This document shows, one piece after another, positions 1 through 6,931 of a stretch of 64,000 bases of DNA. The notes beneath the pieces are model-generated. The model had not been told where the DNA came from and searched no databases. It saw nothing but the letters and a program-made list of their open reading frames with translations. Position 1 is the stretch's first letter, and the number at the start of each line of letters is the position of its first letter. The position numbers and the translations under genes are program-made. Source of the DNA: an uncultured Bacteroidia bacterium (GTDB taxonomy: Bacteria > Bacteroidota > Bacteroidia > Bacteroidales > UBA932); the NCBI GenBank assembly GCA_902762655.1, contig CACWOZ010000007.1, positions 1 to 64,000 of the forward strand, written 5' to 3'.

Positions 1-30
1 AAGCTTGCTTTGCAGCGTTTCGATGTTCAT
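1..30 (-). CDS. 5' end of an unidentified CDS cut by the window edge
   Basis: On the minus strand an ATG at 30-28 opens a frame of ten codons (MNIETLQSKL) that runs off the window. It lies 32 bases after the stop of the upstream acetyltransferase on the same strand, which is a normal operon spacing. Ten residues are too few to name a product, and the start is only a guess from position. Confidence 0.3.
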   Translation of the reverse strand, partial: MNIETLQSKL

Positions 31-62
31 GGCTCTCAGCTTTCTGTCTGGGAAGATCGTAA

Positions 63-545
63 TCAACCTTCACTTGCAAGCGCCTCAAGCGTGTCGCTCT
101 CGAGGCGATAAGTCGTCCAGCATTCCATCTTCTCGGCGCCGAGCGACAGGTAGAAATCGATGCTCGGCTGGTTCCAGTCAAGGCAGTTCCATTCGAGCCG
201 TCCGCACCCGCGCTCGACTGCGATTTGCGCCAAGCGAACGAGCAGCCCCTTGCCGTATCCCTTGCCGCGCTCGTCGGGCAGCACGAACAGGTCCTCGAGG
301 AAGATTCCCGCGCGGGCAAGCCAAGTCGAGTAGCTGGTGAAGAACACGGCGAAACCGACCGCGCGCCCACCAGCCTCGACGAGCAAGACCTCAGCAGCGC
401 GCTGCGCGAACAGCGACTCATGTAGCAAGTTCTCGGTTGCGACCACTTGGTCGGCGGCTTTTTCGTATTCGGCCAGCTGCTTGATGAGATCGAGGATGAC
501 GGGCACGTCGTTCGGGGTCGCGAACCTGTATGAAGCCTGGGACAT
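63..545 (-). CDS. GNAT-family N-acetyltransferase, diamine/thialysine acetyltransferase-like
   Basis: A 160-residue single-domain acetyltransferase expected to move an acetyl group from acetyl-CoA to a small amine. The acetyl-CoA pyrophosphate loop is visible as R93-G-K-G-Y-G98 after the strand EDLFVLP (84-90). The C-terminal NQPSIDFYLSLGA stretch (125-137) is the other family hallmark. The run STWLARAGIFLEDLFVLP and the WNCLDWNQPS segment resemble the spermidine/thialysine N-acetyltransferase branch, so a polyamine or lysine analogue is the best substrate guess; this is inference. Length is normal for the family. It is probably followed by another gene at the window edge. No clear TAnnTTTG box was seen upstream. 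Confidence 0.85.
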   Translation of the reverse strand: MSQASYRFATPNDVPVILDLIKQLAEYEKAADQVVATENLLHESLFAQRAAEVLLVEAGGRAVGFAVFFTSYSTWLARAGIFLEDLFVLPDERGKGYGKGLLVRLAQIAVERGCGRLEWNCLDWNQPSIDFYLSLGAEKMECWTTYRLESDTLEALASEG

Positions 546-649
546 GAAGTTCTCCTGTCGACGATGGCAAGAGTCCGTTTGAAAAAGTCAATTTAGCAAG
601 AGCCCGTTGATACCGATGCGCTTACGATTGCCTTCAGATTGTAGCAGGT

Positions 650-862
650 GAGTTGCCGTCGCTCGCGTGGGTGCTGGGCAAGCTCGGGGTGGTTTCGCGC
701 GAGCTGCTTAAGAGTTGGCGCCGCTACGCAGTGGTTGTGCTTCTGGTGCTCGCTGCGCTCATCACTCCCACCGGCGACCCCTTCACCTTGATGGTGGTAT
801 TCCTGCCCCTGTACGGGCTGTATGAGTTGTCCGTGCTGGTGGTGCCGCGCAGGACTATTTAG
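650..862 (+). pseudogene. tatC: Remnant of tatC (C-terminal end only)
   Basis: The translation beginning ELPSLAWVLGKLGVV and continuing with RRYAVVVLLVLAALITP, GDPF and LPLYGLYELSVLVV matches the last two membrane segments of TatC, the large subunit of the twin-arginine protein exporter. A full TatC is about 250-270 residues; here only about 70 are present. Homology starts abruptly near base 650 and the frame is closed by TGA at 608-610, so there is no room for the first four membrane helices. The first usable start would be TTG at 653. The 3' end overlaps the convergent menG by 8 bases. It is most likely a decayed fragment left by rearrangement; an assembly join at this point is the alternative. 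Confidence 0.7.
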
Positions 863-1538
863 TGCCGACATACAATCGGCAGATGCCGAAGGTCAGGGCG
901 CGGTGGCGGACGTCGGTAAAACCGCACTCGCGCAAGAAGGCGGTCCATTCTTTGGGGCCGGGGAATTGCAGTACAGATGCCGGCAGATAGCGGTACGCAG
1001 CTTGGTTGCCGGAAAGCTTGCCTCCGATCAGAGGCATGACTTTGGTGAAATACCAACGATAAGCCTTATGTACAAGAGGACATCCGGGCACGCCGAGCTC
1101 CAGCATCACGAAACGCCCGCCTGGGCGGAGCACGCGCAGGATCTCCTTAAGGCCGGCTTCGCGGTTCTCGAAATTGCGGACTCCGAAGGCGACGGTGACA
1201 TTGTCGAAGGTGCTGGACTTGAAACGCAACGCGGCGCAGTCTCCCACCTCGCAGGTTATCTCCCTTTCCAGCCGGGCTGCTAACACCTTCCGCCTCATCT
1301 CAGCAAGCATCCCTTCGGAGATGTCCACCCCCACGACCCCGCAGTGCCTGCGCTGGGCGATTGCGATGGAGAAATCCCCCGTGCCGCAGGCTACGTCCAG
1401 CACCTGGGGCCCTTCGATCCAGCGCAAGGCCCGCCGGCGCCAAAGCTTGTCTATCCCCAACGAGGTAAGATGGTTGAATGCATCGTATTCGGGCGCTATC
1501 GAATCGAACATTTCCCGGATTTTTTCTTTTTCAGGCAT
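855..1538 (-). CDS. menG: Demethylmenaquinone methyltransferase (UbiE/MenG)
   Basis: Class I SAM-dependent methyltransferase of 227 residues that makes menaquinone from demethylmenaquinone in the last step of the pathway. The SAM-binding motif I is VLDVACGTGDFS (about 47-58). Further family blocks are FDSIAPEYDAFNHLTSLG near the N-terminus, VTVAFGVRNFENREAGLKEILRVLRPGG in the middle, and YRYLPASV with the C-terminal GFTDV. I chose the ATG at 1538 rather than the one at 1547. A TATGTTTG promoter box (minus strand, 1552-1545) covers the earlier ATG, and 1538 falls at the predicted transcription start, so the message may be leaderless. It is transcribed divergently from the HTH/AbiEii pair. Confidence 0.93.
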   Translation of the reverse strand: MPEKEKIREMFDSIAPEYDAFNHLTSLGIDKLWRRRALRWIEGPQVLDVACGTGDFSIAIAQRRHCGVVGVDISEGMLAEMRRKVLAARLEREITCEVGDCAALRFKSSTFDNVTVAFGVRNFENREAGLKEILRVLRPGGRFVMLELGVPGCPLVHKAYRWYFTKVMPLIGGKLSGNQAAYRYLPASVLQFPGPKEWTAFLRECGFTDVRHRALTFGICRLYVGTK

Positions 1539-1543
1539 ATAGT

Positions 1544-1573
1544 GCAAACATAAACAAAAATGTTTATATTTGC
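1544..1573. promoter_or_regulatory. Back-to-back promoters forming an inverted repeat
   Basis: Two Bacteroidota -7 boxes face away from each other: TATGTTTG on the minus strand (1552-1545) for menG and TATATTTG on the plus strand (1565-1572) for the HTH gene. They sit inside the arms of a near-perfect palindrome, GCAAACATAAAC (1544-1555) and GTTTATATTTGC (1562-1573), with 11 of 12 positions pairing and a 6-base spacer. The arrangement suits an operator for the HTH protein encoded immediately downstream. Autoregulation is inference. Confidence 0.65.
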
Positions 1574-1576
1574 AAT

Positions 1577-2002
1577 ATGGATATGATCAAGGCATATAAA
1601 GGAATTGCTCCCGGAAAGGTTCTTTCAAATGAATTGAAACGTCAGGGAATGAGTCAGCGCAAGCTTGCCTTGGAAACAGGGGAGCATTATCAGACAATCA
1701 GTGCCATTATAGCCGGACGAAGAAGGATTCCTCTTGCATTATGCGTTAAACTTGATTCCATTCTCCATTTCGACGAGGGTTTTTTTGCTGTCATCCAGAC
1801 TTATTATGAAGTGGGCAAGATAAAAGAAGATGAAATGCATGCCTATGGCGAAATACCCAGCATCCGTCCTGTTGTCTTCTGGGACACCGATATAGATAAA
1901 CTCGATTGGAAGAGCAACAAGCAGTTTATTATAAAACGTGTCAGCGAACGTGGTAATGAAAGTGAAATCAGTGCAGTGAGAAGGTATTATGAAGGTAGTT
2001 AG
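1577..2002 (+). CDS. XRE-type HTH protein with C-terminal DUF6922-like region; probable antitoxin
   Basis: Protein of 141 residues. An XRE/HigA-like helix-turn-helix occupies about 12-60 (PGKVLSNELKRQGMSQRKLA, then TGEHYQTISAIIAGRRRIP). The C-terminal segment SIRPVVFWDTDIDKLDW...FIIKRVSERG (about 95-127) resembles the short DUF6922 partner often found beside AbiEii nucleotidyltransferases. It precedes and overlaps such a gene by 14 bases, which is typical of a toxin-antitoxin pair. The ATG at 1577 lies 4 bases after a TATATTTG box, so the message is probably leaderless; the longer open frame from 1478 runs through the divergent promoter and was rejected. GC is lower than in the neighbours, suggesting transfer. 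The antitoxin role is inferred from context. Confidence 0.75.
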   Translation: MDMIKAYKGIAPGKVLSNELKRQGMSQRKLALETGEHYQTISAIIAGRRRIPLALCVKLDSILHFDEGFFAVIQTYYEVGKIKEDEMHAYGEIPSIRPVVFWDTDIDKLDWKSNKQFIIKRVSERGNESEISAVRRYYEGS

Positions 2003-2654
2003 CGATATGCTTCATTTTGAAACTGTGAGCCCCCAACTGCTTAATATCTTGCTTAAGTTGATGGAGGCGCCGCTTTTCGATAGTTTCCGTCTGGTAGGCG
2101 GAACAAATCTGAGTCTTCGCCTTGGCCATCGAAAATCAGAAGATATCGATTTGTTTTCCGACGCCGAATATGGTAGTCTGGACTTCGCAGCCTTTCACGA
2201 TTATCTGGTCAGTCATTTTCCTTATTGCGATCCTCCGGAACTTTCGGCCGGAATAGGATTCGGCAGGATGTATTATGTAGGTTTGAACAAAGATAATGCA
2301 ATCAAATTGGATTTGATGTATTCTGATCCGTTTCTTGCCGATCCAGAGCTTCGGGAAGGAATTAGAATGGCCAGTTTGGAAGAAATATGCGCGATGAAAC
2401 TTGAAGCGATCGGCGGCGGTGGCCGAAAGAAAGACTGGTGGGACATCCACGAATTGCTTGATTACTTCAGCCTGAAAGAGATGCTCAATGCTCACTCGAA
2501 GTGGCAGCCGTGGACCCACGATGAGAGGAAGTTGCTTGACGCTTTGGTGGATTTCTCATCTGCCGACAAGGACGCGCAGCCCGTCTGCTTGAGGGGGAAA
2601 GATTGGGATACTGTTAAGTTGGATATAATCAATACTGTCAGAGATTACATATGA
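1989..2654 (+). CDS. AbiEii/DUF1814-family nucleotidyltransferase, probable toxin
   Basis: A 221-residue protein of the AbiEii (MenT-like) nucleotidyltransferase family. The core is VGGTNLSLRLGHRKSEDIDLF (36-56), holding the GG turn and the D52-x-D54 metal pair that define the fold, followed by IKLDLMYSDPF and MASLEEICAMKLEAI with RKKDWWDIHELL. Members act in type IV toxin-antitoxin or abortive-infection pairs, where some transfer nucleotides to tRNA acceptor ends. It starts inside the 3' end of the HTH gene, indicating coupled translation. Its TGA overlaps the ATG of the next gene (ATGA). Low GC fits acquisition as a unit with the HTH gene. Confidence 0.8.
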   Translation: MKVVSDMLHFETVSPQLLNILLKLMEAPLFDSFRLVGGTNLSLRLGHRKSEDIDLFSDAEYGSLDFAAFHDYLVSHFPYCDPPELSAGIGFGRMYYVGLNKDNAIKLDLMYSDPFLADPELREGIRMASLEEICAMKLEAIGGGGRKKDWWDIHELLDYFSLKEMLNAHSKWQPWTHDERKLLDALVDFSSADKDAQPVCLRGKDWDTVKLDIINTVRDYI

Positions 2655-3535
2655 AAAAGACTCTAATTTCGGCAATTGCAATGCTGGCAACATTGCTTGC
2701 ATGGGCCCAGCCCAAGTACGAAAATTATCCGCTGCCGGAGAATCCGGATACGCTCCGCATCCTTGCCATCGGCAATTCCTTCTCGGACGATGCCACCCAG
2801 TATCTGCCGGACCTTCTGGAGGCGGCGGGCATCCATAATGTGATAATCGGGCGCCTGTATATCGGCGGATGCACCCTCGAGAGACACTGCAAGGAATATG
2901 AAACTAACGGCCACGAGTATGTGTACCTGAAGTCCACCAAGAACAAGTGGGAGACCATTAAAAAATATAAGGAAGGCCACTTCATGGATGGCCTTGGGGA
3001 TGAACCCTGGGATATCATCACCATGCAGCAGGGCTCGCCCAAGAGCGGCCGCTGGGACAGTTACGATCCATGGCTGGGGAATCTCATAGAGATAGTGCGC
3101 AAGGAGTGCTCCAACCCCAGGGCGGCCATAGTATGGCATCAGACCTGGGCATATTCCCATACATACACCAACCGCAATTTCGCGAACTATGCATACGACC
3201 AGCAGTATATGTTCGACAGCATCCAGCTCTGCGTCGACAAGGCCCGGGGGCAGTACAACATCCCCGTGGTGATCCCTTCCGGCCCGGCGGTGCAGATGCT
3301 GCGTGGCACCTGGCTCAACACCGAGAAAGACCTTACCCGCGACGGTTTCCACATGTCGTACCGCGAGGGACGCTACGCCACCGCATGCGTCTGGTTCGAG
3401 GCCCTCATCAAGCCCACGCTGGGCATCAGCGTGAAGGGGAATGCCTTCCGCAACAGCGGCGAGAACGAGGTGAACGACAAGGAGGCGAAATTGATGCAGA
3501 AGATAGCCATTAAGGCTGTTAAGCAAGCGAAATAG
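2651..3535 (+). CDS. Secreted DUF4886 protein, SGNH-hydrolase-like
   Basis: A 294-residue exported protein with a signal peptide at 1-19 (hydrophobic core then WAQ). The sequence RILAIGNSFSDDA (36-48) is block I of the SGNH/GDSL fold with S43 as likely nucleophile, and D231-G-F-H234 matches the block V Asp/His pair; the middle ends in IITMQQGS. Proteins of this domain are taken to be esterases or carbohydrate-related hydrolases, but the substrate is unknown. The start overlaps the AbiEii stop by 4 bases, so its translation may be coupled to the toxin gene, which is an odd pairing. GC and codon use look like the housekeeping genes, so it was probably resident before the toxin pair arrived. Confidence 0.8.
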   Translation: MKKTLISAIAMLATLLAWAQPKYENYPLPENPDTLRILAIGNSFSDDATQYLPDLLEAAGIHNVIIGRLYIGGCTLERHCKEYETNGHEYVYLKSTKNKWETIKKYKEGHFMDGLGDEPWDIITMQQGSPKSGRWDSYDPWLGNLIEIVRKECSNPRAAIVWHQTWAYSHTYTNRNFANYAYDQQYMFDSIQLCVDKARGQYNIPVVIPSGPAVQMLRGTWLNTEKDLTRDGFHMSYREGRYATACVWFEALIKPTLGISVKGNAFRNSGENEVNDKEAKLMQKIAIKAVKQAK

Positions 3536-3584
3536 TCAGAAATCAAAGTTTATAAACCCCGCATAATAAGTATTTTCGCAGGTT

Positions 3585-4424
3585 ATGAAAAAAACCATTC
3601 AGGAACTAACCGACATCGCCTCCCAGGTCCGCCGCGACATCGTGCGGATGGTGACGGCCGCAAAGTCCGGCCATCCGGGAGGATCCATGAGCAGTACCGA
3701 TATTCTTACTGCCCTGTTTTTCAATGAGATGGAACAGGATCCCGCAACGTGGACCCGCGACGCCAAGGGGCAGGATGCCTTCATTCTCTCCGCAGGCCAC
3801 CTGGCTCCCGTCTATTACTCGGTCCTCGCCCGCGCAGGCTACTTCGATCCTAAGGAGATGGGTACTCTGCGCAAATTTGGAAGCAACCTCCAGGGGCATC
3901 CGACCGTCGGTCACATCAAGGGTATCTTCCAGCCATCGGGCTCCCTCGGACAGGGTCTTTCCGCCGCCGCAGGTATCGCCCTCGGCAAGAAACTCAGCGG
4001 GGAAGGCCACCGTGCGTTCGTGCTTTGCGGCGACGGTGAGAGCGAGGAAGGCCAGATCTGGGAGGCCGCCATGTTCGCGGTGCATCACAAACTGGACAAT
4101 CTCGTTGCCATGACCGACTGGAACGGCATGCAGATCGACGGCCCCATCGAGACGGTGACCGCCATCGAGGAACTTAACGAGAAGTGGCTCGCATTCGGCT
4201 GGGACGTAATCGTGGCCGACGGACACGACTTCGATTCCATCTTGAACGCCTTCCAGATTGCCCGCAAGCAGGACGGCAAGCCGAAGATGATTCTCTTCAA
4301 GACCGAAATGGGGCATGGCGTCGACTTCATGGCCGGCAGCCACACCTGGCATGGCAAGGCTCCCAGCGAGGAGCAGTGCGCACAGGCTCTCGAACAACTC
4401 AAAGAAACCTTAGGAGATTACTAG
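3585..4424 (+). CDS. Transketolase, N-terminal (TPP-binding) subunit
   Basis: A 279-residue subunit carrying the thiamine diphosphate pyrophosphate domain of transketolase in the pentose phosphate pathway. Visible motifs are SGHPGGSMSS (28-37), the GHLAP loop (71-75) and the metal/TPP motif GDGESEEGQ (149-157) ending at D178-W-N. It stops where a full-length transketolase would continue into the pyrimidine domain, which is supplied by the next gene one base downstream. Split transketolases of this form are known in archaea and some bacteria. A box TATTTTCG (3571-3578, one mismatch to TAnnTTTG) lies 6 bases before the ATG. Confidence 0.92.
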   Translation: MKKTIQELTDIASQVRRDIVRMVTAAKSGHPGGSMSSTDILTALFFNEMEQDPATWTRDAKGQDAFILSAGHLAPVYYSVLARAGYFDPKEMGTLRKFGSNLQGHPTVGHIKGIFQPSGSLGQGLSAAAGIALGKKLSGEGHRAFVLCGDGESEEGQIWEAAMFAVHHKLDNLVAMTDWNGMQIDGPIETVTAIEELNEKWLAFGWDVIVADGHDFDSILNAFQIARKQDGKPKMILFKTEMGHGVDFMAGSHTWHGKAPSEEQCAQALEQLKETLGDY

Positions 4425-4425
4425 T

Positions 4426-5379
4426 ATGAAGAAATATAATGTTACCGGAAAGAAGGACACCCGCAGCGGGTTCGGCGCCGGCCTCGTGATCGCGGGCCGC
4501 GAGAATCCCGAAGTGGTCGCCCTCGCAGCCGACCTCAAGGGCTCCCTCAAGATGGATGCCTTCGCGGCAGAATTCCCCGACAGATTCATCGAATGCGGCA
4601 TCGCCGAGGCCAACATGGTAGGTGTGGCCGCCGGTCTCGCGCTCACCGGAAAGGTGCCTTTCTGCGGTTCTTTCGCAGAGTTCATCACCGGCCGTGTGTA
4701 CGACCAGATCCGCCAGGAAGTTTCCTATGGCAACACCAATGTCAAGCTCGCATCTTCCCACGCGGGAATCACCCTCGGAGAGGATGGCGCCACGCATCAG
4801 ACCATGGAGGATATCGCGCTGATGCGCGCCCTTCCCAATCTGACCGTGATAGTGCCTTGCGACTACAACCAGACCGTGCAGGCCACTATCGCCGCCGCGA
4901 AGCATGTTGGCCCCGTGTATCTGCGCTTCGGCCGTCCGGCCGTCCCCATCTTCACCGATCCGGACGAACCCTTCGAAATCGGCAAAGTGTATAACATGAA
5001 TCCCGGCACCGACGTCACCCTTATCGCAGCCGGCCACACTGTGTGGGAGGCAATCCAGGCCGCCGAGGCCCTGGAGGCAGAGGGAATCAGCGCCGAGGTG
5101 CTGAACGTCGCGACTGTGAAGCCGCTGGATACCGCTACGATCCTGGAGTCGGTCGCCAAGACCGGCGCCGTGGTGGTTGCAGAGGAGCATAACGTTGCCG
5201 GAGGTATCGGAGAGGCTGTGGCCGCCGTGCTCGCCGCCAATGCTCCCGCCCCCATAGAGTTCATCAACGGAGGCGACCGTTTCGGCCAGAGCGGTACTCC
5301 CGCCGAGCTGATGGCTGCCTATGGTCTTGATGCTGCGCACATCGCAGAAGCTGCGAAGAAGGCCATTTCCAGAAAATAA
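4426..5379 (+). CDS. Transketolase, C-terminal subunit
   Basis: A 317-residue partner of the preceding gene, holding the pyrimidine-binding and C-terminal domains. Motifs include DLKGSLKMDAFAAEFPDRFIECGIAEANMVGVAAGLA (about 27-63) with the catalytic-type Glu of GIAEANM, then HAGITLGEDGATHQTMEDIALMR, and VYLRFGRP. The two genes are separated by one base and surely act as one enzyme, converting sugar phosphates in the non-oxidative pentose phosphate pathway. The C-terminal Rossmann-like domain (from about 190) is complete. It is followed after 31 bases by a sigma factor gene that may be cotranscribed. Confidence 0.92.
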   Translation: MKKYNVTGKKDTRSGFGAGLVIAGRENPEVVALAADLKGSLKMDAFAAEFPDRFIECGIAEANMVGVAAGLALTGKVPFCGSFAEFITGRVYDQIRQEVSYGNTNVKLASSHAGITLGEDGATHQTMEDIALMRALPNLTVIVPCDYNQTVQATIAAAKHVGPVYLRFGRPAVPIFTDPDEPFEIGKVYNMNPGTDVTLIAAGHTVWEAIQAAEALEAEGISAEVLNVATVKPLDTATILESVAKTGAVVVAEEHNVAGGIGEAVAAVLAANAPAPIEFINGGDRFGQSGTPAELMAAYGLDAAHIAEAAKKAISRK

Positions 5380-5410
5380 ACCTTCGGGTGCCAGAGGCGT
5401 CCAACCATGT

Positions 5411-5935
5411 ATGGCAGATCCGAAGAATACAAATGACAGTTCGCTGTTCCGGTCGCTGGTCGACCAGTACAGCGAACCGTTGTATTGGCATGTCCGCAAT
5501 CTGGTGAACTCCCATGACGATGCCGCCGACATCGTGCAGGAAATCTTCATCAAGGCGTGGAAGGCTCTGCCGTCTTTCCGCGGGGATTCATCCCCATCCA
5601 CCTGGCTTTGGCGCATTGCTACGAACGAGGCTCTGAGTTTTCTCCGCAAGCAGAAGGTGAGGGCGGCGCTGCGCTTCGAGTCGCTGAGTGCGGAGGTGGA
5701 GCGTCTGGTCGCATCCGATCCCTGGTTCGACGGAGACGAAGCCCAGCGCCGCCTTGCAGTCGCCATCGCAAAACTCCCCGACAAGCAGAAGGCGGTTTTC
5801 TGCATGCGCTATTTCGAGGAGATGCCCTACGAGCAGATTTCGGAGGTTACCGGCACGTCCGTAGGGGCCTTGAAGGCGTCATATCATATAGCGGCCGGGA
5901 AAATTGCGGAGAGTGTGCAGTTGGATTCGGATTAA
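5411..5935 (+). CDS. ECF-type RNA polymerase sigma factor
   Basis: A 174-residue sigma-70 family protein with only regions 2 and 4. Region 2 spans about 15-85 (YWHVRNLV, DDAADIVQEIFIKAWKALPSFRG, STWLWRIATNEALSFLRK); region 4 spans about 110-165 (LPDKQKAVFCMRYFEEMPYEQISEVTGTS). I chose ATG 5411 because the longer frame from 5321 lies inside the transketolase gene. The two genes that follow, a small one-helix protein and a Spy-like periplasmic protein, repeat a common Bacteroidota arrangement in which an envelope-stress sigma factor precedes a small inhibitor and its targets. The promoter it recognises cannot be told from this window. Confidence 0.9.
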   Translation: MADPKNTNDSSLFRSLVDQYSEPLYWHVRNLVNSHDDAADIVQEIFIKAWKALPSFRGDSSPSTWLWRIATNEALSFLRKQKVRAALRFESLSAEVERLVASDPWFDGDEAQRRLAVAIAKLPDKQKAVFCMRYFEEMPYEQISEVTGTSVGALKASYHIAAGKIAESVQLDSD

Positions 5936-5968
5936 ACTTTTGATTTTGGATTTCATCTAATAATCGGT

Positions 5969-6250
5969 ATGAAAAAGAGAATAGAATACAATGTGCCTGA
6001 CGGCTACTTCGAGGGTTTGCGTACGAAACTCTCGGCCATTCCTGCGCAGGAGGAGCGGCCGTCGCGGGTGCAGAGATTCGCTCCGTACCTTGCGCTTGCG
6101 GCTTGTTTCGGCGTTGCCGTGCTGGTGGGGAATCTGGTGCTGAACAGGACCACTGTGCCCGTCGCCTCCGACGACGAAATAATCGAGTATCTGATAAATT
6201 CGGATATCACGCTTGCGCAGATCGAAGATTATTTAATTTCAAATCAGTAA
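5969..6250 (+). CDS. Small single-pass membrane protein, possible anti-sigma factor
   Basis: A 93-residue protein that begins with a polar segment (KKRIEYNVPDGYFEGLRTKLSAIP). It has one membrane helix at about 44-64 (FAPYLALAACFGVAVLVGNLVL) and ends in an acidic tail (DDEIIEYLINSDITLAQIEDYL). Proteins starting VPDGYFE with one helix are common directly downstream of ECF sigma genes in Bacteroidales and are thought to restrain the sigma factor. No zinc-binding anti-sigma motif is visible, so the role rests on position, 33 bases after the sigma gene and 4 bases before the next. Confidence 0.65.
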   Translation: MKKRIEYNVPDGYFEGLRTKLSAIPAQEERPSRVQRFAPYLALAACFGVAVLVGNLVLNRTTVPVASDDEIIEYLINSDITLAQIEDYLISNQ

Positions 6251-6254
6251 GTCA

Positions 6255-6809
6255 ATGAAAAAGATTTTGTTAGCAATATCAGCGCTGTGCATGGTGCTGA
6301 GCCTCGGCGCCCAGCCGCAGAAGCAGTCAGGAAAGGAACAGGGGAAGTCCTTCAAGGAAGGTGTCGAAGACTTCCGCAAGGCTGCAAAGGAACGCCTGCA
6401 GAGTGAGCATGTCGCCTATCTGACCAACGAACTGGAACTCACTCCGGAGGAGGCACAGGCATTCTGGCCTGTTTACAATCAGGCCCAGAAGGAGCAGAAG
6501 GAGAGTTTCGAGAAGATCGGCGCTTCCAAGAAGGCTTTGAAAGATGCTGTAAAGGAGAATAAGGGCGAGAAGGAGATAGAGAAGGCTCTCGCCGAGTACA
6601 ATAAGGCCCGCGCTTCGCAACGCAATGTTTTAGCCGATTATGAGAGAGAATTCGTGAAGGTCATCGGCGTTGTCAAGACTGCCAAGCTCTATCTTGCCGA
6701 AGACAGTTTCCGCACCAGGCAAATCCATCGCCTCGGTGACAGCAAAGGGCCTCGGCCTGTGGTTTCGCGTCCCCAGGGCGGCTCTCGCGAGAAGGGGAGC
6801 CAGAAGTAG
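6255..6809 (+). CDS. Spy/CpxP-like periplasmic protein
   Basis: A 184-residue exported protein with a signal peptide at 1-19 (ILLAISALCMVLSLGAQ). The rest is charged and helical, with LTPEEAQAFWPVYNQAQKEQ at 62-81. That LTxEEA-type segment followed by long helices recalls the Spy/CpxP/heavy-metal-sensor fold, which chaperones or senses misfolded envelope proteins. The C-terminal 30 residues are basic and rich in Gly, Pro and Arg, probably disordered. It closes the sigma-factor operon and is followed by a palindromic repeat that can terminate transcription. Confidence 0.65.
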   Translation: MKKILLAISALCMVLSLGAQPQKQSGKEQGKSFKEGVEDFRKAAKERLQSEHVAYLTNELELTPEEAQAFWPVYNQAQKEQKESFEKIGASKKALKDAVKENKGEKEIEKALAEYNKARASQRNVLADYEREFVKVIGVVKTAKLYLAEDSFRTRQIHRLGDSKGPRPVVSRPQGGSREKGSQK

Positions 6810-6853
6810 TAGCTTTTGCGTGTGTGCCGCAGAAGTCGCTCACTATCAGGGTT

Positions 6854-6931
6854 TTACGCTAAATAGCCTGGTTGAATTCAAACAGGCTATTTTATGTATC
6901 TCACTGTGCTGCAATTACTTACGTGGCACGG
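6854..6931 (+). repeat. RAYT-associated palindromic repeat, copy A (partial)
   Basis: This copy keeps the right-hand two thirds of the element. The central palindrome has arms AAATAGCCTGGTTG (6861-6874) and CAAACAGGCTATTT (6879-6892), with one mismatch. The right flank TATGTATCTCACTGTGCTGCA and the end ACGTGGCACGG follow. The left head beyond TTACGC is absent. It lies between the convergent Spy-like gene and the transposase, and the transposase stop codon (6917-6915) and last codons fall inside it. The A- and T-tracts around the palindrome make it a probable two-way terminator. Confidence 0.8.

Noticed and set aside
593-871. 92-codon minus-strand frame over the tatC remnant
   Set aside because: The plus-strand reading matches TatC; the minus-strand product is His/Gln-rich without motif.
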